A program made the translations under genes and the position numbers. Under the pieces are notes generated by a model that saw nothing but the letters and a program-made list of their open reading frames with translations, did not search any database and was not told the DNA's origin. 64,000 nt of DNA, from positions 72,762,496-72,826,495 of the forward strand of contig CM051457.1 in NCBI GenBank assembly GCA_028274465.1, read 5' to 3'. Source of the DNA: Plantago ovata (lineage: Eukaryota > Streptophyta > Magnoliopsida > Lamiales > Plantaginaceae). How positions within the stretch are numbered: position 1 is the stretch's first letter; each line of letters starts with the position of its first letter. This document shows, in pieces, positions 45,916 through 57,448 of this stretch.

Positions 45916-46660
45916 AGCATTCCGTTCGAACTCTATGCATGCGAGGGTAGCCGACACCCTTTTATATGTCGGACCGCATATTTATGTATGGGTAGGCGGC
46001 ACCCATTATGTGCTTGACCGCGTTTAGAACTAGAATGGATAGGCGGCATCCATTACGTGTAGACCGTTCATGCAGGATGGGTAGGCGGCGCCCTTATTTG
46101 TTTGTAGATGACTGATAACAACCCTCAAGCTACAAGCCCCAACCAATATAAGTACAGAAATATATATATGTATGTATGTATTTCAGAGATGCTTTCCATA
46201 GGGTGCTTTAATTCCGAACTTTCATTGCGTTTTCTTTTATTGGCGACCTCGTCTTAAAGACTCGCAGTGATCGTCAGATTAGAGTAAGCCTATGGTTATG
46301 ACTTACTGCATATTGTATCTAGCGACCTCGATAGGTACAGTATGTAGGGCATCGGGTTAAATTAGATTTAAAAACCAAGAGTTGCGTGACGTAATTGGAT
46401 AGTCCTACCGGTCATATTATGCTATGCGACCAGCCCCCGTTGGAGTATAGCATAGTATGGATTTGGATCTTGGCCACTACGGTAACTTGTTGGACATTAC
46501 CCGTATGTTTGCTGTGGGGGCAAGCATATGTGAAAATAGTGGGAGCTAAACAGCTAAAGGACCTTGTTGTTTAGTTATGTTGGCTGTGTATTTAGAAATA
46601 ATATTTCAATAGTTGATTTATTATTTTCGTTCTATATTATTTCTCCTTAGGATATTAGAA
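45916..46660 (+). other. Angela-3 untranslated leader, partial
   Basis: Aligns with 20998-21735 of Angela-2. Carries the taggcggcRccc repeats near 45990, 46038 and 46083. The GC-rich palindrome seen in Angela-2 is not in this part. No gene. Confidence 0.8.
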
Positions 46661-49600
46661 ATGGCGAGTATCTCGCTCCGTGCTGTCTTAGAGAAGCAAA
46701 TTTTGACCGGACCAAACTTCCTAGATTGGATCAGGAATATACGTTTGGTGCTGAGGTACGAAAAGATTGAGTACGCCTTGGACGAGGCTAATCCCGTGTG
46801 CCCCAAAAATCAGACTGCCGATCAGGTTTCTGCTTGGAATCAAGCCAACAAGGCAAAGTCTGATAAGCATCTTGAGGATGCTAGATCCGCGCAGTGTATT
46901 ATGCTGGCGGCAATGAGCAATGAGCTGCAGAGGCAACATGAAAGCATGTTGCCGTATGAGATGCTGAAGCATCTTGAGTCGCTCTTTAAGACGACAGCTA
47001 GAAGTGTTGAATTTGATTTGATCAAAGAGATACACAGATGCAAGCTCAGTGAAGGAGGGAACATGTCTGAGCATGTTCTCAAAATGATTGGTCTCTTTGA
47101 AAAACTTGCCGATGCCGGCGTTAAGCTAGAGAACAAGATCATGGTTATCTTTGTCCTTCAATCATTGCCGAGTTCGTATTCACAGTTCATCATCAATTAC
47201 ACGATGAATGCGAAGGACGTAACACTGCCTGAACTTCATAATCTGCTGAAGACATATGATCAAACTCTTCCTAAGAACGAAAAGTCGATCATGCTTGTTG
47301 GGCAACCGTCTAACCCAAACCCGAGAAACAAAGGTGCTAAGGGTAAGGAAAAGTCGGGAGCCAAGGCTAACACTTGGAGTGATAATCCTAAGCGTCCGAA
47401 CCAGAAAAGGAAGTTCAATAGAAGCGGAAGGGTGCACACAGATGAATGTCTTTTTTGTAAGCAGAAAGGACATTGGAAGAAAGATTGCCCTAAGCTTAGG
47501 GCAGATCAAGCTAAGAAGCCACCGGCTTCTGGCTCAGGTATGTTTGTTATTGAAATGAACATGACTACTTTTGACTCCAATGGTTGGGTATTAGATACAG
47601 CCTGTGGCTCACACATTTGTAATAATGTGCAGGGGCTAATTGATCACAGGCTAGTCAAGCAAGGTGAAATCGACTTGCATGTTGGGAACGACAATCGAGT
47701 TGAAGCCAAACGCGTTGGACGCAGCAAGATAGATTTACCTTCGGGACAATGTTTCGAACTTGATAATGTTTATTTTGTTCCATCCATTGTCAGAAATATT
47801 ATTTCCATTCCATTGTTAGACAATATGGGTTTTTCCTTTCGATTTTCGAATAATACATGTTATTCTTCATTAAATGATCAATATTATGGAAAAGCTCGCT
47901 TGGTGAATGGTTTATATATTTTGCAAAGTAGTCTACCTTTATTTCAAATACATAACAAACAACCGTCTTCAAGTAAGAAGAATAATCCATCTTATCTATG
48001 GCATTGTCGGCTAGGCCATATCAATGAAACACGGATTCAAAGACTAAGGAAGTTGGACTACTTAGAACCATTTGATTTTGAATCATATGGTACATGCGAA
48101 TCATGTGTTAAGGGTAAGATGACGAACAAACGTTTTGTTGGACAAGGTGTTCGTGCCACTCGCTGCTTAGAGCTCATACATACCTATGTATGTGGACCTT
48201 TTAAAGTCCATGCGCGTGGGGGTTATCCTTACTTCGTTACCTATACTGACGATTTCTCAAGGTATGGATATATTTATCTTATGAAGAATAAATCCGAGAC
48301 CTTTGGGAAATTCAAGGAGTTTAGGAATGAAGTCGAGAATGAATTGAACCTAAGGATAGTCACTCTTCGATCAGATCGAGGAGGTGAATACCTTAGTGAA
48401 GAATTTATCGACTACTTGAAGGAAAATGGAATTCAATCGCAATGGACTCCTCCTGGAACACCACAGTTAAATGGTGTGTCTGAGAGGAGGAATCGAACCC
48501 TGTTAGACATGGTAAGATCAATGATTGGATTCTCGACTCTTCCAAAATATCTGTGGGGATATGCACTACAAACTGCAATCTACATTCTGAACCGTGTACC
48601 ATCTAAATCAGTGGAGAAAACTCCTTATGAGTTATGGAAGGGAAAGAAGCCTTCACTAGGCTATCTTAGACCTTGGGGCTGTCCTGCGATAGTCAAACTG
48701 ATGCTCACTGATAAGTTAGATGCCAAGGGTGTCAAAGTATATTTCATAGGCTATCCTCGTCAGACGAGAGGCTATGAATTCTATCATGCTGAAGATCACA
48801 AGGTGATCGTATCTAGAAACGTCAAGTTTTTAGAAGCTGAATACCTCGAAGAAGAGACGTTAGATGACATGATAGAACTTGAAGAAATTCAAGACTTTGA
48901 CACGCGCGAACATGAGGTCTCTAAATCTTCTGATTTGGACTCAAGTTCAGTGGGAGCTTTCGAAGCAGACAAGGGTGATGATATGACACTTTCTAGGGAT
49001 GTCATAGTCAATGGGAGTCCTGTGATTAGATCAACAGTTGAAACCACACCAATAGAACCCGTTGTCAACCAACCTGTGCAACAAGTTGCACAAGAGCAGC
49101 CTCCCGCAAGGGAACAGGGTCGCACCCAGCGACCAGCTGCATCAGTACCCATTGATAATGTTCATGTTCCATGAAGCCAGAAAAGAAAAGCACCAGAACA
49201 AGTCGAGCTCCGTAGGTCGAAGAGGATCCTAAAAGGACCTCAGAAGCAAAGACTTATGATAGAAGACATCAATGAACTTGATGTCGGTTTATCAGATCGG
49301 GAAGATCCCGAGACCTACAAAGAGGCAATAATTGATATTGACTCAGACAAATGGCAAGAGGCCATGGAATTAGAAATGGATTCAATGTACCAGAATCAAG
49401 TTTGGAACTTTGTAGACTTGCCCCAAGGGGTTAGACCAATTGGGTGCAAATGGGTCTTTAAACGAAAGACAGATGCCGATGGCAAGGTACAAACGCACAA
49501 AGCTAGGCTTGTGGCGAGAGGCTACACGCAAAGGTATGGCATCGATTACTATGAAACCTTTTCACCGGTAGGAAAATTGAAGTCCATTCGAATTCTACTT

Positions 49601-50792
49601 GCAAGAGCTGCCTACTATGATTATGAAATCTGGCAGATGGATGTAAAGACTGTCTTCCTCAATGGAAACCTTGAGGAAGAGGTCTATATGGTACAGCCAG
49701 AAGGTTTTATTAGTAAAACCAAGCCAACTGATGTATGCAAATTACATAGATCCATCTATGGGCTAAAGCAAGCGTCAAGGAGCTGGAATATCCGCTTTGA
49801 TGAAGCTGTCAAATTGGTTGACTTCATCAGAAGCAAGGAAGATCGTTGTGTCTACGCTAGACACAGCGACAAAGGAGTTGTTTTCATGATCATTTATGTA
49901 GATGACATTTTGATCATGGGAAACAATGTCTCTATGCTAGAAGAGACTAAAGTTTGGTTATCAAGTACCTTCTCGATGAAGGACTTGGGTGAAGCGAACT
50001 ACATCCTAGGGATCAAGATCTTTAGAGATAGATCCAAGAGGATGTTAGGAATGACACAGTCCACCTACATCGACAAAATACTGAAGCGTTATAAGATGGA
50101 CGACTCAAAGAGAGGCTTTCTCCCAGCTAGGCATGGGATTGTCTTATCAGTTAAGGATGGTCCTAAAACTGATGAAGAAAGGAATGCAATGAGTCGTGTG
50201 CCCTATGCTTCGGCATTAGGGTCTATAATGTATGCAATGAATTGCACAAGGCCCGATGTGGCATACGCGCTTAGTGTCACTTGTCGACACCAACAGAATC
50301 CAGGAGTACCTGACTGGATTGCTGTAAAGAACATTCTTAAGTACCGTCGACGGACTAAAGATATGTTCTTGGTGTTTGGTGGAGAACCAGAATTAAAGAT
50401 GTCTGAGTATGTCGACGCTGGATTTGAATCAGATCCTGATGACTTTAAGTCACAGACAGGATACGTATTCAAATTGAACGGAGGAGCTGTCTGTTGGAAG
50501 AGTTCTAAGCAAGCCACGGTTGCTGACTCATCCACAGAAGCCGAGTACATTGCTGCATCAGAAGCATCGAAAGAGCTGTCTGGATTTCAGAGTTCTTGAA
50601 GGAATTGACGGTTGTTCTTGCTCCCTGTCCAATAACGATTTATTGTGACAATACGGGCGCCGTCGCTCAAGCTAGGGAGCCTAGATCTACAAACAAGAAC
50701 AAACATGTACTTAGAAAATATCACGTTATACGTGAGATTATAGATAGAGGAGAAGTTAGTATAGAACGTGTCTCTACCACGGACAGCGTGGC
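46661..50792 (+). pseudogene. Angela-3 gag-pol, broken and interrupted
   Basis: [17 protein letters not shown] at 46661. gag (to about 47400), [18 protein letters not shown] near 47447-47488, protease [12 protein letters not shown] near 47585-47620, integrase zinc finger near 48000-48115 and core to about 48620, GAG-POL linker, RT with YVDDILIMG near 49895-49925, RNase H with ADSSTEAEYIAA near 50523-50558 and DNTGAVAQAREP near 50647-50682. Long open frames over most of its length; about three breaks, then the Athila-2 insertion. Confidence 0.92.
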
Positions 50793-50811
50793 TGATGAAC
50801 GTATTTTTGAC

Positions 50812-52298
50812 TACATAAAAGATTTAGTGCAGCGGTAAGATGTTCCCGAGTGTCGTTCTCTCGGGACCTAACGTGGCTTTGTTTAGTGCAAACAATTGTA
50901 ATCAACCAAGAAGCAAGTTTTGTAAGAATTAACCAAACACTCATGCAACCAACACTTGCTAGAAGAAGATAATCACGAAGAGAAAGATGCTGGTGGTAGC
51001 TTAGTGGTAATGATAAGCAACGAATCACGAATACGCTTAAAAGTTCAGTGCGTAGAACCTTCGATCAAGTCTGCTAAGCAACTCGTCTAGGCAAATTTAA
51101 GACACACATCATGAAAGATCACTATCAATACTTTAGAGGTGCTTGTCACCAACACCATTTATCTAGCATGCTGCAAATCTCTAACATACAATCCTATAGC
51201 TTTCATTGACCAAGAGTTTGTCACTATACTCAATTCGAATATATTTTATAGGCAACTAAGAATCATATGAAGGGATTTGCAGCAAGATTGAATCACAATC
51301 TCATGTAAGCATAAACATAACTCATAACAATATCAATCTCACATTCTACCACCAACACACAAAAGATTTAGCTATTCATAATCATAATGGAAAACATCAC
51401 AAAATATGAATTGTTACAGAAAGACATTGGATCAAACTACCAGACAAGAGATAGATACAAGTTACCACCAAAGCTGTCACTATTCGGTGGAATTGATGCA
51501 AAACCTCTCCGTAGATGAAAATATCATGCAATCCTATGGCTAAATCTTCAATCCTTTGATGATAATCAACCTTCTAGCTAATGGGTCTGAGCTCCAGAGC
51601 CTCCAAGAGCTCTCCAAAACTTTTACCAAGTGAAAGGAATGAGAAAAAGTAACTGAAAATCGAGTTTTAATGCCAAAATCGCGATCTGGATCTGAGTCCA
51701 AGCGCCCCGCTTGAAGAGGCCAAGCGGTCCGCTTGAAATTGCAGAATCTGTCCCAGGACCCAAGCGGCCCGCTTGGAACAGTCAAGCGGCCCGCTTGGCT
51801 GCCCCACTTCGTCTTCAACTCGCTCTCCAGGGCTCATATGATGTCGGATCAGGGCGTGTAATATATCGTTGGATAGCTCTTTGAGTTAGCTACGCGTGGA
51901 AGTTGGTTTGAGGTCAATAAACTTATGTATCAGAAAGTTATGGCCGAAATGGTTAGGCTGCATCAATCTTGCACACCCGAACGACTCCAAAACTTCGACC
52001 CGAACATTTGAATTTGCTTCCAAGGTAAGGCTAGGCTCTCCAAAGTGTGATTCTTGGCTTAACTCGAACTAAGGGCACTCACAAATATCCACGGAGATCA
52101 AGGAACTTCAACGGGGTCATTTTTCATCCAAAATGCTTCGTTTTTAGCTCCAAAAACACCGTTCCGTACCTAAGTGCCTGAAAATGCAAAAAACACAAAA
52201 CGTGACACTATTCTACAAAATTAACCAAAAAACTAAGCTAAAAGATAGCAAAAGAAGGCAAAAAAGTCAAGATGAACGCGTCAAAAAAACGTTCATCA
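50812..52298 (-). repeat. Athila-2 minus element, 3' LTR
   Basis: On the minus strand starts tgatgaacgttttttt at 52298, preceded by the polypurine tract ggtttggtttggggaattt, and runs leftward. The segment 50812 to about 51530 is almost identical to about 55509-56220; the centre (about 51530-52080) is different; the part near 52080-52260 matches again. Four palindromic caagcgg..ccgcttg units lie near 51699-51799. Confidence 0.85.
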
Positions 52299-53055
52299 AA
52301 TTCCCCAAACCAAACCTTTGCTTGTCCTCAAGCAACAAACTATCTTAAATGCAACACAAAAGGAGTCTCATGCCAAGTAAAGTGAACTAATCTATTGAAT
52401 CTACCAAATGCTTATGAGCAAGACCATATGAGCATGACATGCAAGTAGGTTGAAGAATGACTCGATTGCGAATATACACATCCTCATGTGCACGTGGTTA
52501 AACAAAGGAGTCTCTTGTAACATCTTCTACCTAGACCTGGTCAGTGACGACACAATGATGCATATTATCATACTACAATTGGTTCGTGCCTATGAAACCG
52601 AGGGCTTACTACTGTTCACCAAGCGAGACTTTTCCTCAAGAGAGGGCGAACCAATACTGGCTCTCATCAAACGAATGAGGGTTCCCTAGAAAAAGATAAC
52701 ACTCCCCTATTCTACCCAGACTCTCAAAGAATGAGTCTCTTTCAACCACTTCTTGAATAGCAAGACGAGGGTGGTCAAGAACAGGCCTTGGACAAAGGCG
52801 ACACGAAACAAAAGATAGAATTTACAACTCGGTAACTTCACAAGAACAAAATATTTACATGACACTTGACACTACGAGACTGCTTTTGGCTTGCAACGAC
52901 CCTTCTTTTGCTTTTGGGTCTTATTCTTTATTTTCTTTCTTCTTTTTTTTTTACTTCTTTTCTTTTTCTCTCTTTTTTTTTCTTTTTTTCTTTTCATTTT
53001 TCTCTTTCTTTTTTTTTTATAGGGGAAAGCAGCAGTACTATGTGTCAAAAGCACC

Positions 53056-53275
53056 TCCCCAAACCTATTCGAGAGAATAGGTTTGAGCACAAAGACGAAA
53101 AGGAAAAAGGAAAGACTCTTTACAAAGACACATCCCCAAACCTATTCGAAAGAATAGGTTGGGACACAAAACAAAAAGAAAAAGAAAAAGGAAACTTTAC
53201 GACGACTCAAAGACGAAAGACAAGATCAACGAAGCAACCCCCTCCCCAAACCTATTCGATAGAATAGGTTTAATA
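53056..53275 (-). repeat. Three polypurine-like repeats with palindromic core
   Basis: On the plus strand ccccaaacctattcgagaga, with near copies at about 53056, 53131 and 53240; the core aaacctattc..gaataggttt is an inverted repeat and each is preceded by cccc. On the minus strand each gives aataggtttgggg, very like the true polypurine tract. Another similar ccccaaacctaaa block occurs at about 53762. The intervening sequence is rich in aagacgaaaagg-type purine words. Confidence 0.75.
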
Positions 53276-53967
53276 AAAGGAATCGCACACCTCACACTAC
53301 CTCCTTCCTAGGCATTTGGCAATCTCTAATCGAGGTGAAGAACTTGTCGCCTCTTACGTACTTAATTACACGGGTTACAACCATAGACTCTAACAAGCAT
53401 CATTTCATAAGGCCATCGTGAACCGCAGCAGAAGAAACACCACTCAAGGTGATGTCGAGACTACTAAGCTTAACTAGTGCACATGCGAATGTGACAAACC
53501 AAGCGAGACAAGCCTCAAACTACTTGCAAAGTGATGCAACATATGATCAATGGCCATAAACACTTAGTCTACTCAATAAAAAAGTTCAAAAGACTTGGCA
53601 ATAAACTCCACACACAACAACGTGCAACAACTAATCTAGGGATGATATGCATGCAAAAACTTGAAAAAACACGACAAACCACGACAAACCACATGAACTT
53701 GAGTAAAATCAGGCATGTACGAACCACACAAGCATATAGTACTGAAAATCCAATACCCCCTCCCCAAACCTAAACTTTTGCTCGTCCTCGAGCAAAGAAA
53801 AGTTGAAAGAAAAGGAAAAATTGGATTGAAAGTACACTTCCCTGAGATAAAGGTTCGTGTCCAATCTCCTATATATGAGTAGTACCTGAAAGGACTGAAG
53901 AAACAAGTGAGAACGGGTGCGCAAAGGTGAGAAGAATGGAAAAACGAGGAAAATCTGGGTACAGGGT

Positions 53968-54145
53968 CCAAGCGGACCGCTTGGCGGGAGCCAAGCGGAC
54001 CGCTTGGCGGGAGCCAAGCGGTTCGCTTGGCCAAGCGGAGTGCTTGGGAGGCTCCAGGCGCTTCGCTTGAATTTCCAGGAAGTTGCAAAACTTCCTGGAA
54101 TTTGAAGCGGACCGCTTGGCCCTTCCAGGCGCTTCGCTTGGCCCT
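53968..54145 (-). repeat. Palindromic repeat cluster in the minus element
   Basis: About seven units of the type ccaagcggaccgcttgg or ccaggcgcttcgcttgg, some directly abutting. Also a perfect hairpin, ttccaggaagtt/aacttcctggaa (54073-54084 with 54089-54100, loop gcaa). Confidence 0.85.
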
Positions 54146-54305
54146 GTTTCCAGATTTTCGATGTTTTTCCTCTCTTAATCACCTAAGGCACCAAGACAAA
54201 ACTAGACTAAACTAATCACGACAAAAGGCACACAGGCCACAACTACGAAAGCAATAAAAAAAAGAAAAATAAAAACTAAACTACATGCAAAGAAATACCA
54301 CAAGG

Positions 54306-55214
54306 TTATCCATTATCAAATGGAAACGAATCTCGTGCATCCGTTCCATTACTCCTTGCATCTTGGGAACCATCCTTGGCTCCTCTCCTTTGCTGCTCGA
54401 GCAAATCCATGATCCCCTGAAAACTAAAATTAACAAAATCAGTAAAATCAAAATATGAAAAATAACTAAGGGAATCGGATGGAAAATAAAAAGAGAAAAA
54501 AGGATCAAAACTCCCTTGAAACTCGTCGGTGGGGGCATGGACCATAACATAAGAGTCAAGATCAGGAATGTCTAGAGCAATAGAGTCTAAGCACGCCGGT
54601 TCAGAGGTGCCAATATCCTCAAAGACTAGCTCCTCAACCTCAAGACAACTCGGAACAAGGATTTCTGAGTCGGGGGAAGCAATGGATTCGATCGTCACCT
54701 CCTCCATGACTTCTTCCTCACCAACGATAGGAATATCCTCGACGATAGGTGTCTCAACATGCTCACTCACAACATTCACTGAGATCTCATTCAATTGCCT
54801 TTGTACTTCTTCTTCACCCCATAAGAAAGGATAGTGAAGCTTAACCTCATTCATGGTCAAAACATCCACGGGATCTTCACCAATATCTCGAAGGGCGCTG
54901 AAAATTTGATCAGCAAACTCATCGCAAGCAAGCTTGATAACACTCGGTGTCATATCAAGGATATCTCTCCCAGTTCTTTTTTCCAAAGCCATTTGATGCC
55001 CGGATCTCAAACCGCAGTAGAAATACCACAACAATTCACCGAGCTCCATCTGGTGTTTGGAGTTCCTCCTCGAGTAAAGGTATTCAAATCTACGCCAAGC
55101 AAGATGAAAACCTTCATTCGGGAACTGACGGAATGAGGTGATAACACTTCTATCCATACAAGCATCAGCAACATGCCCATCCTCCCCACAAACTTCGCAA
55201 TACAAGTCATTCAT
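54306..55214 (-). CDS. Gag-like ORF of the non-autonomous minus element
   Basis: 302 residues, open, on the minus strand 240 bases after the PBS. Near its start is a CCHC knuckle (CEVCGEDGHVADAC, residues 6-19), then FRQFPNEGFHLAWRRFEYLY and a helical stretch (LGELLWYFYCGLRSG) that resemble the helical part of Athila gag, then an acidic, Glu/Ile-rich middle and a short Arg/Gln-rich end (LEQQRRGAKDG). In ordinary Athila gag the knuckle follows the helical domain, so the order is reversed here. It may help packaging by partner elements (inference). It looks whole as a frame, though whether it is ever translated is unknown. Confidence 0.55.
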   Translation of the reverse strand: MNDLYCEVCGEDGHVADACMDRSVITSFRQFPNEGFHLAWRRFEYLYSRRNSKHQMELGELLWYFYCGLRSGHQMALEKRTGRDILDMTPSVIKLACDEFADQIFSALRDIGEDPVDVLTMNEVKLHYPFLWGEEEVQRQLNEISVNVVSEHVETPIVEDIPIVGEEEVMEEVTIESIASPDSEILVPSCLEVEELVFEDIGTSEPACLDSIALDIPDLDSYVMVHAPTDEFQGSFDPFFSFYFPSDSLSYFSYFDFTDFVNFSFQGIMDLLEQQRRGAKDGSQDARSNGTDARDSFPFDNG

Positions 55215-55432
55215 GTATACCTACACACACAAGGACAAGCAAAGAAGAGTAGTTCCGCAACAAAAACAAAAACTAAACTATCATATATACAAAACTCAAC
55301 CAAGAGCACAAGCACACAAAGTACCAAGTTCTGAATAGAGAAGTTTGCTGAAAAGATAGGGGGAAAGAAATGAGGTAAGAAAGTGAAGTTGCTAAGAAAC
55401 AAAAGTTTAACACTAAACCAAAGGAGTTAAGT

Positions 55433-55451
55433 CCCCGGCAACGGCGCCAAA
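55433..55451 (-). promoter_or_regulatory. Primer binding site of the minus element
   Basis: Minus strand ttggcgccgttgccgggga next to the LTR that begins at 55453; identical to the Athila-1 PBS. Confidence 0.9.
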
Positions 55452-55452
55452 T

Positions 55453-56800
55453 TGATGAGTCGTTTTTTCACCAATTAAATTTGTTTGTAGCCAAAGAACA
55501 CTTATTCACTACATAAAAGATTTAGTGCAGCGGTAAGATGTTCCCGAGTGTCGTTCTCTCGGGACCTAACGTGGCTTTGTTTAGTGCAAACAATTGTAAT
55601 CAACCAAGAAGCAAGTTTTGTAAGAATTAACCAAACACTCATGCAACCAACACTTGCTAGAAGAAGATAATCACGAAGAGAAAGATGCTGGTGGTAGCTT
55701 AGTGGTAATGATAAGCAACGAATCACGAATACGCTTACAAGTTCAGTGCGTAGAACCTTCGATCAAGTCTGCTAAGCAACTCGTCTAGGCAAATTTAGGA
55801 CACACATCATGAAAGATCACTATCAATACTTTAGAGGTGCTTGTCACCAACACCATTTATCTAGCATGCTGCAAATCTCTACATACAATCCTATAGCTTT
55901 CATTGACCAAGAGTTTGTCACTATACTCAATTCGAATATATTTTATAGGCAACTAAGAATCATATGAAGGGATTTGCAGCAAGATTGAATCACAATCTCA
56001 TGTAAGCATAAACATAACTCATAACAATATCAATCTCACATTCTACCACCAACACACAAAAGATTTAGCTATTCATAATCATAATGGAAAACATCACAAA
56101 ATATGAATTGTTACAGAAAGACATTAGATCAAGCTACCAGACAAGAGATAGATACAAGTTACCACCAAAGCTGTCACTATTTGGTGGAATTGATGCAAAA
56201 CCTCTCCGTAGATGATTACAAAGGATGAATCCCAATCAAAACCTTGAATCCCAAGCTAAAATACAATGTAATCTGAGTTTTCTCTGAGTTTTGGGGCTTA
56301 GGAGCTCTCCAAAACCAAGTTACAGTTCAAAAACATATTCAAAAAATGACCAAAGATCAGATCTAAGAAGGAAAATCCGAAAACGTAACCGCTGCCAAGC
56401 GGAGCGCTTGGCAAGCGAAGCGCTTCTGGCACACCAAGCGCTTCGCTTGGCTTCTGTGCTAAAGCTCCTGGAAATTGAAGCGGAGCGCTTCACTATTCCA
56501 GGCGCTTAGCTTGGCTCCTGGGCAGATTTTTGTCTTCAAACTCAATCTTTTTGCCCTCGCATGGCCCTCGGGTGCCTTGGACTCATCCTTCTCGATGCTT
56601 ATTGATGCTCAAACACTTACGAACAAGCCACGGAGATTGGGGAACTTCAACGGGGTCATTTTTCATCCAAAATGCTTCGTTTTTAGTTCCAAAAACACCG
56701 TTTCGTACCTAATTGCCTGAAAATGCAAAAAACACAAAACGTGACACTATTCTACAGAACTAACCAAAAAACTAAGCTAAAAGATAGCAAAAGAAGGCAA
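55453..56800 (-). repeat. Athila-2 minus element, 5' LTR, chimeric
   Basis: Minus-strand LTR; the end next to the PBS is tgatgagtcg (plus strand, 55453). Its PBS-side part is nearly identical to the minus 3' LTR, while its other half (about 56215-56790) matches the plus LTR at 57449-58090 instead. It runs into a purine tract (aaaaaaaaaaaagaaag, about 56798-56815) where it joins plus-strand internal sequence. About six aagcg-type palindromes at 56394-56520. Confidence 0.8.
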
Positions 56801-56811
56801 AAAAAAAAAAG

Positions 56812-57448
56812 AAAGAAAATAAAGAATAGGACCCAAAAGCAAAAGAAGGGTCGTTGCAAGCCAAAAGCAGTCTCGTAGTGTCAAGTGTCATGTAAATATT
56901 TTGTTCTTGTGAAGTGTCGAGTTGTAAATTCTATCTTTCGTTTCGTGTCGCCTTTGTCCAAGGCCTGTTCTTGACCACCCTCGTCTTGCTATTCAAGAAG
57001 TGGTTGAAAGAGACTCATTCTTGAGAGTCTGGGTAGAATAGGGGAGTGTTATCTTTCTAAGGGAACCCTCCTTCGTTTGATGAGAGCCAGTATTGGTTCG
57101 CCCTCTCTTGAGGAAAAGTCTCGCTTGGTGAACAGAAGTAAGCCCTCGGTTTCATAGGCACGGGGCAATTGTAGTATGATAACATGCATCATTGTGTCGT
57201 CACTGACCAGGTCCAGGTAGAAGATGTTACGAGAGACTCCTTTGTTTAACCAAGTGCACTTGAGAATGTGTATATTCGCAATCGAGGCATACTTCAACCT
57301 ATTTGCATGTCATGCTCATTTGGTCTTGTTCATAAGCATTTGGTAGATTCAATAGATTAGTTCATCTTACTTGGCATGAGACTCCTTTTGTGTTGCATTT
57401 AGGTTAGTTTGTTGCTTGAGGACAAGCAAAGGTTTGGTTTGGGGAGTT
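56812..57448 (+). other. Athila-2 internal 3' tail, plus strand
   Basis: Inverted copy of 52299 to about 52935, ending with the hairpin ttgcttg/caagcaa and the polypurine tract ggtttggtttggggag before the LTR at 57449. Nothing else of an internal region precedes it. No gene. Confidence 0.85.

Larger units (their letters stand above)
44315..50792 (+). mobile_element. Angela-like Ty1/copia element, copy 3, interrupted near its 3' end
   Basis: 5' LTR (incomplete), leader, and nearly all of gag-pol. It inserted in Athila-1 gag; ccgat (44310-44314) is the presumed target duplication. It is itself interrupted at 50793 by the Athila-2 cluster close to the end of RNase H, so its 3' LTR is not in the window. 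Among the three copies its gag-pol is least damaged, with about three breaks. Confidence 0.9.
52299..55452 (-). other. Athila-2 minus element, internal region (non-autonomous)
   Basis: Only one long frame (54306-55214, minus), between PBS and polypurine tract. No protease, RT, RNase H or integrase. From right to left: PBS, gag-like ORF, aagcgg-type palindromes (53968-54145), purine-rich stretches, three repeats with a palindromic core (53056-53275), a long homopyrimidine run on the plus strand (about 52925-53020), and the 3' tail with the hairpin ttgcttg/caagcaa before the polypurine tract. The tail (52299 to about 52935) is matched in inverted form at about 56812-57448. Confidence 0.75.

Noticed and set aside
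52866-53267. ORFs rich in Phe or Lys in the minus Athila-2 element
   Set aside because: They are translations of homopyrimidine/homopurine runs and not protein genes.
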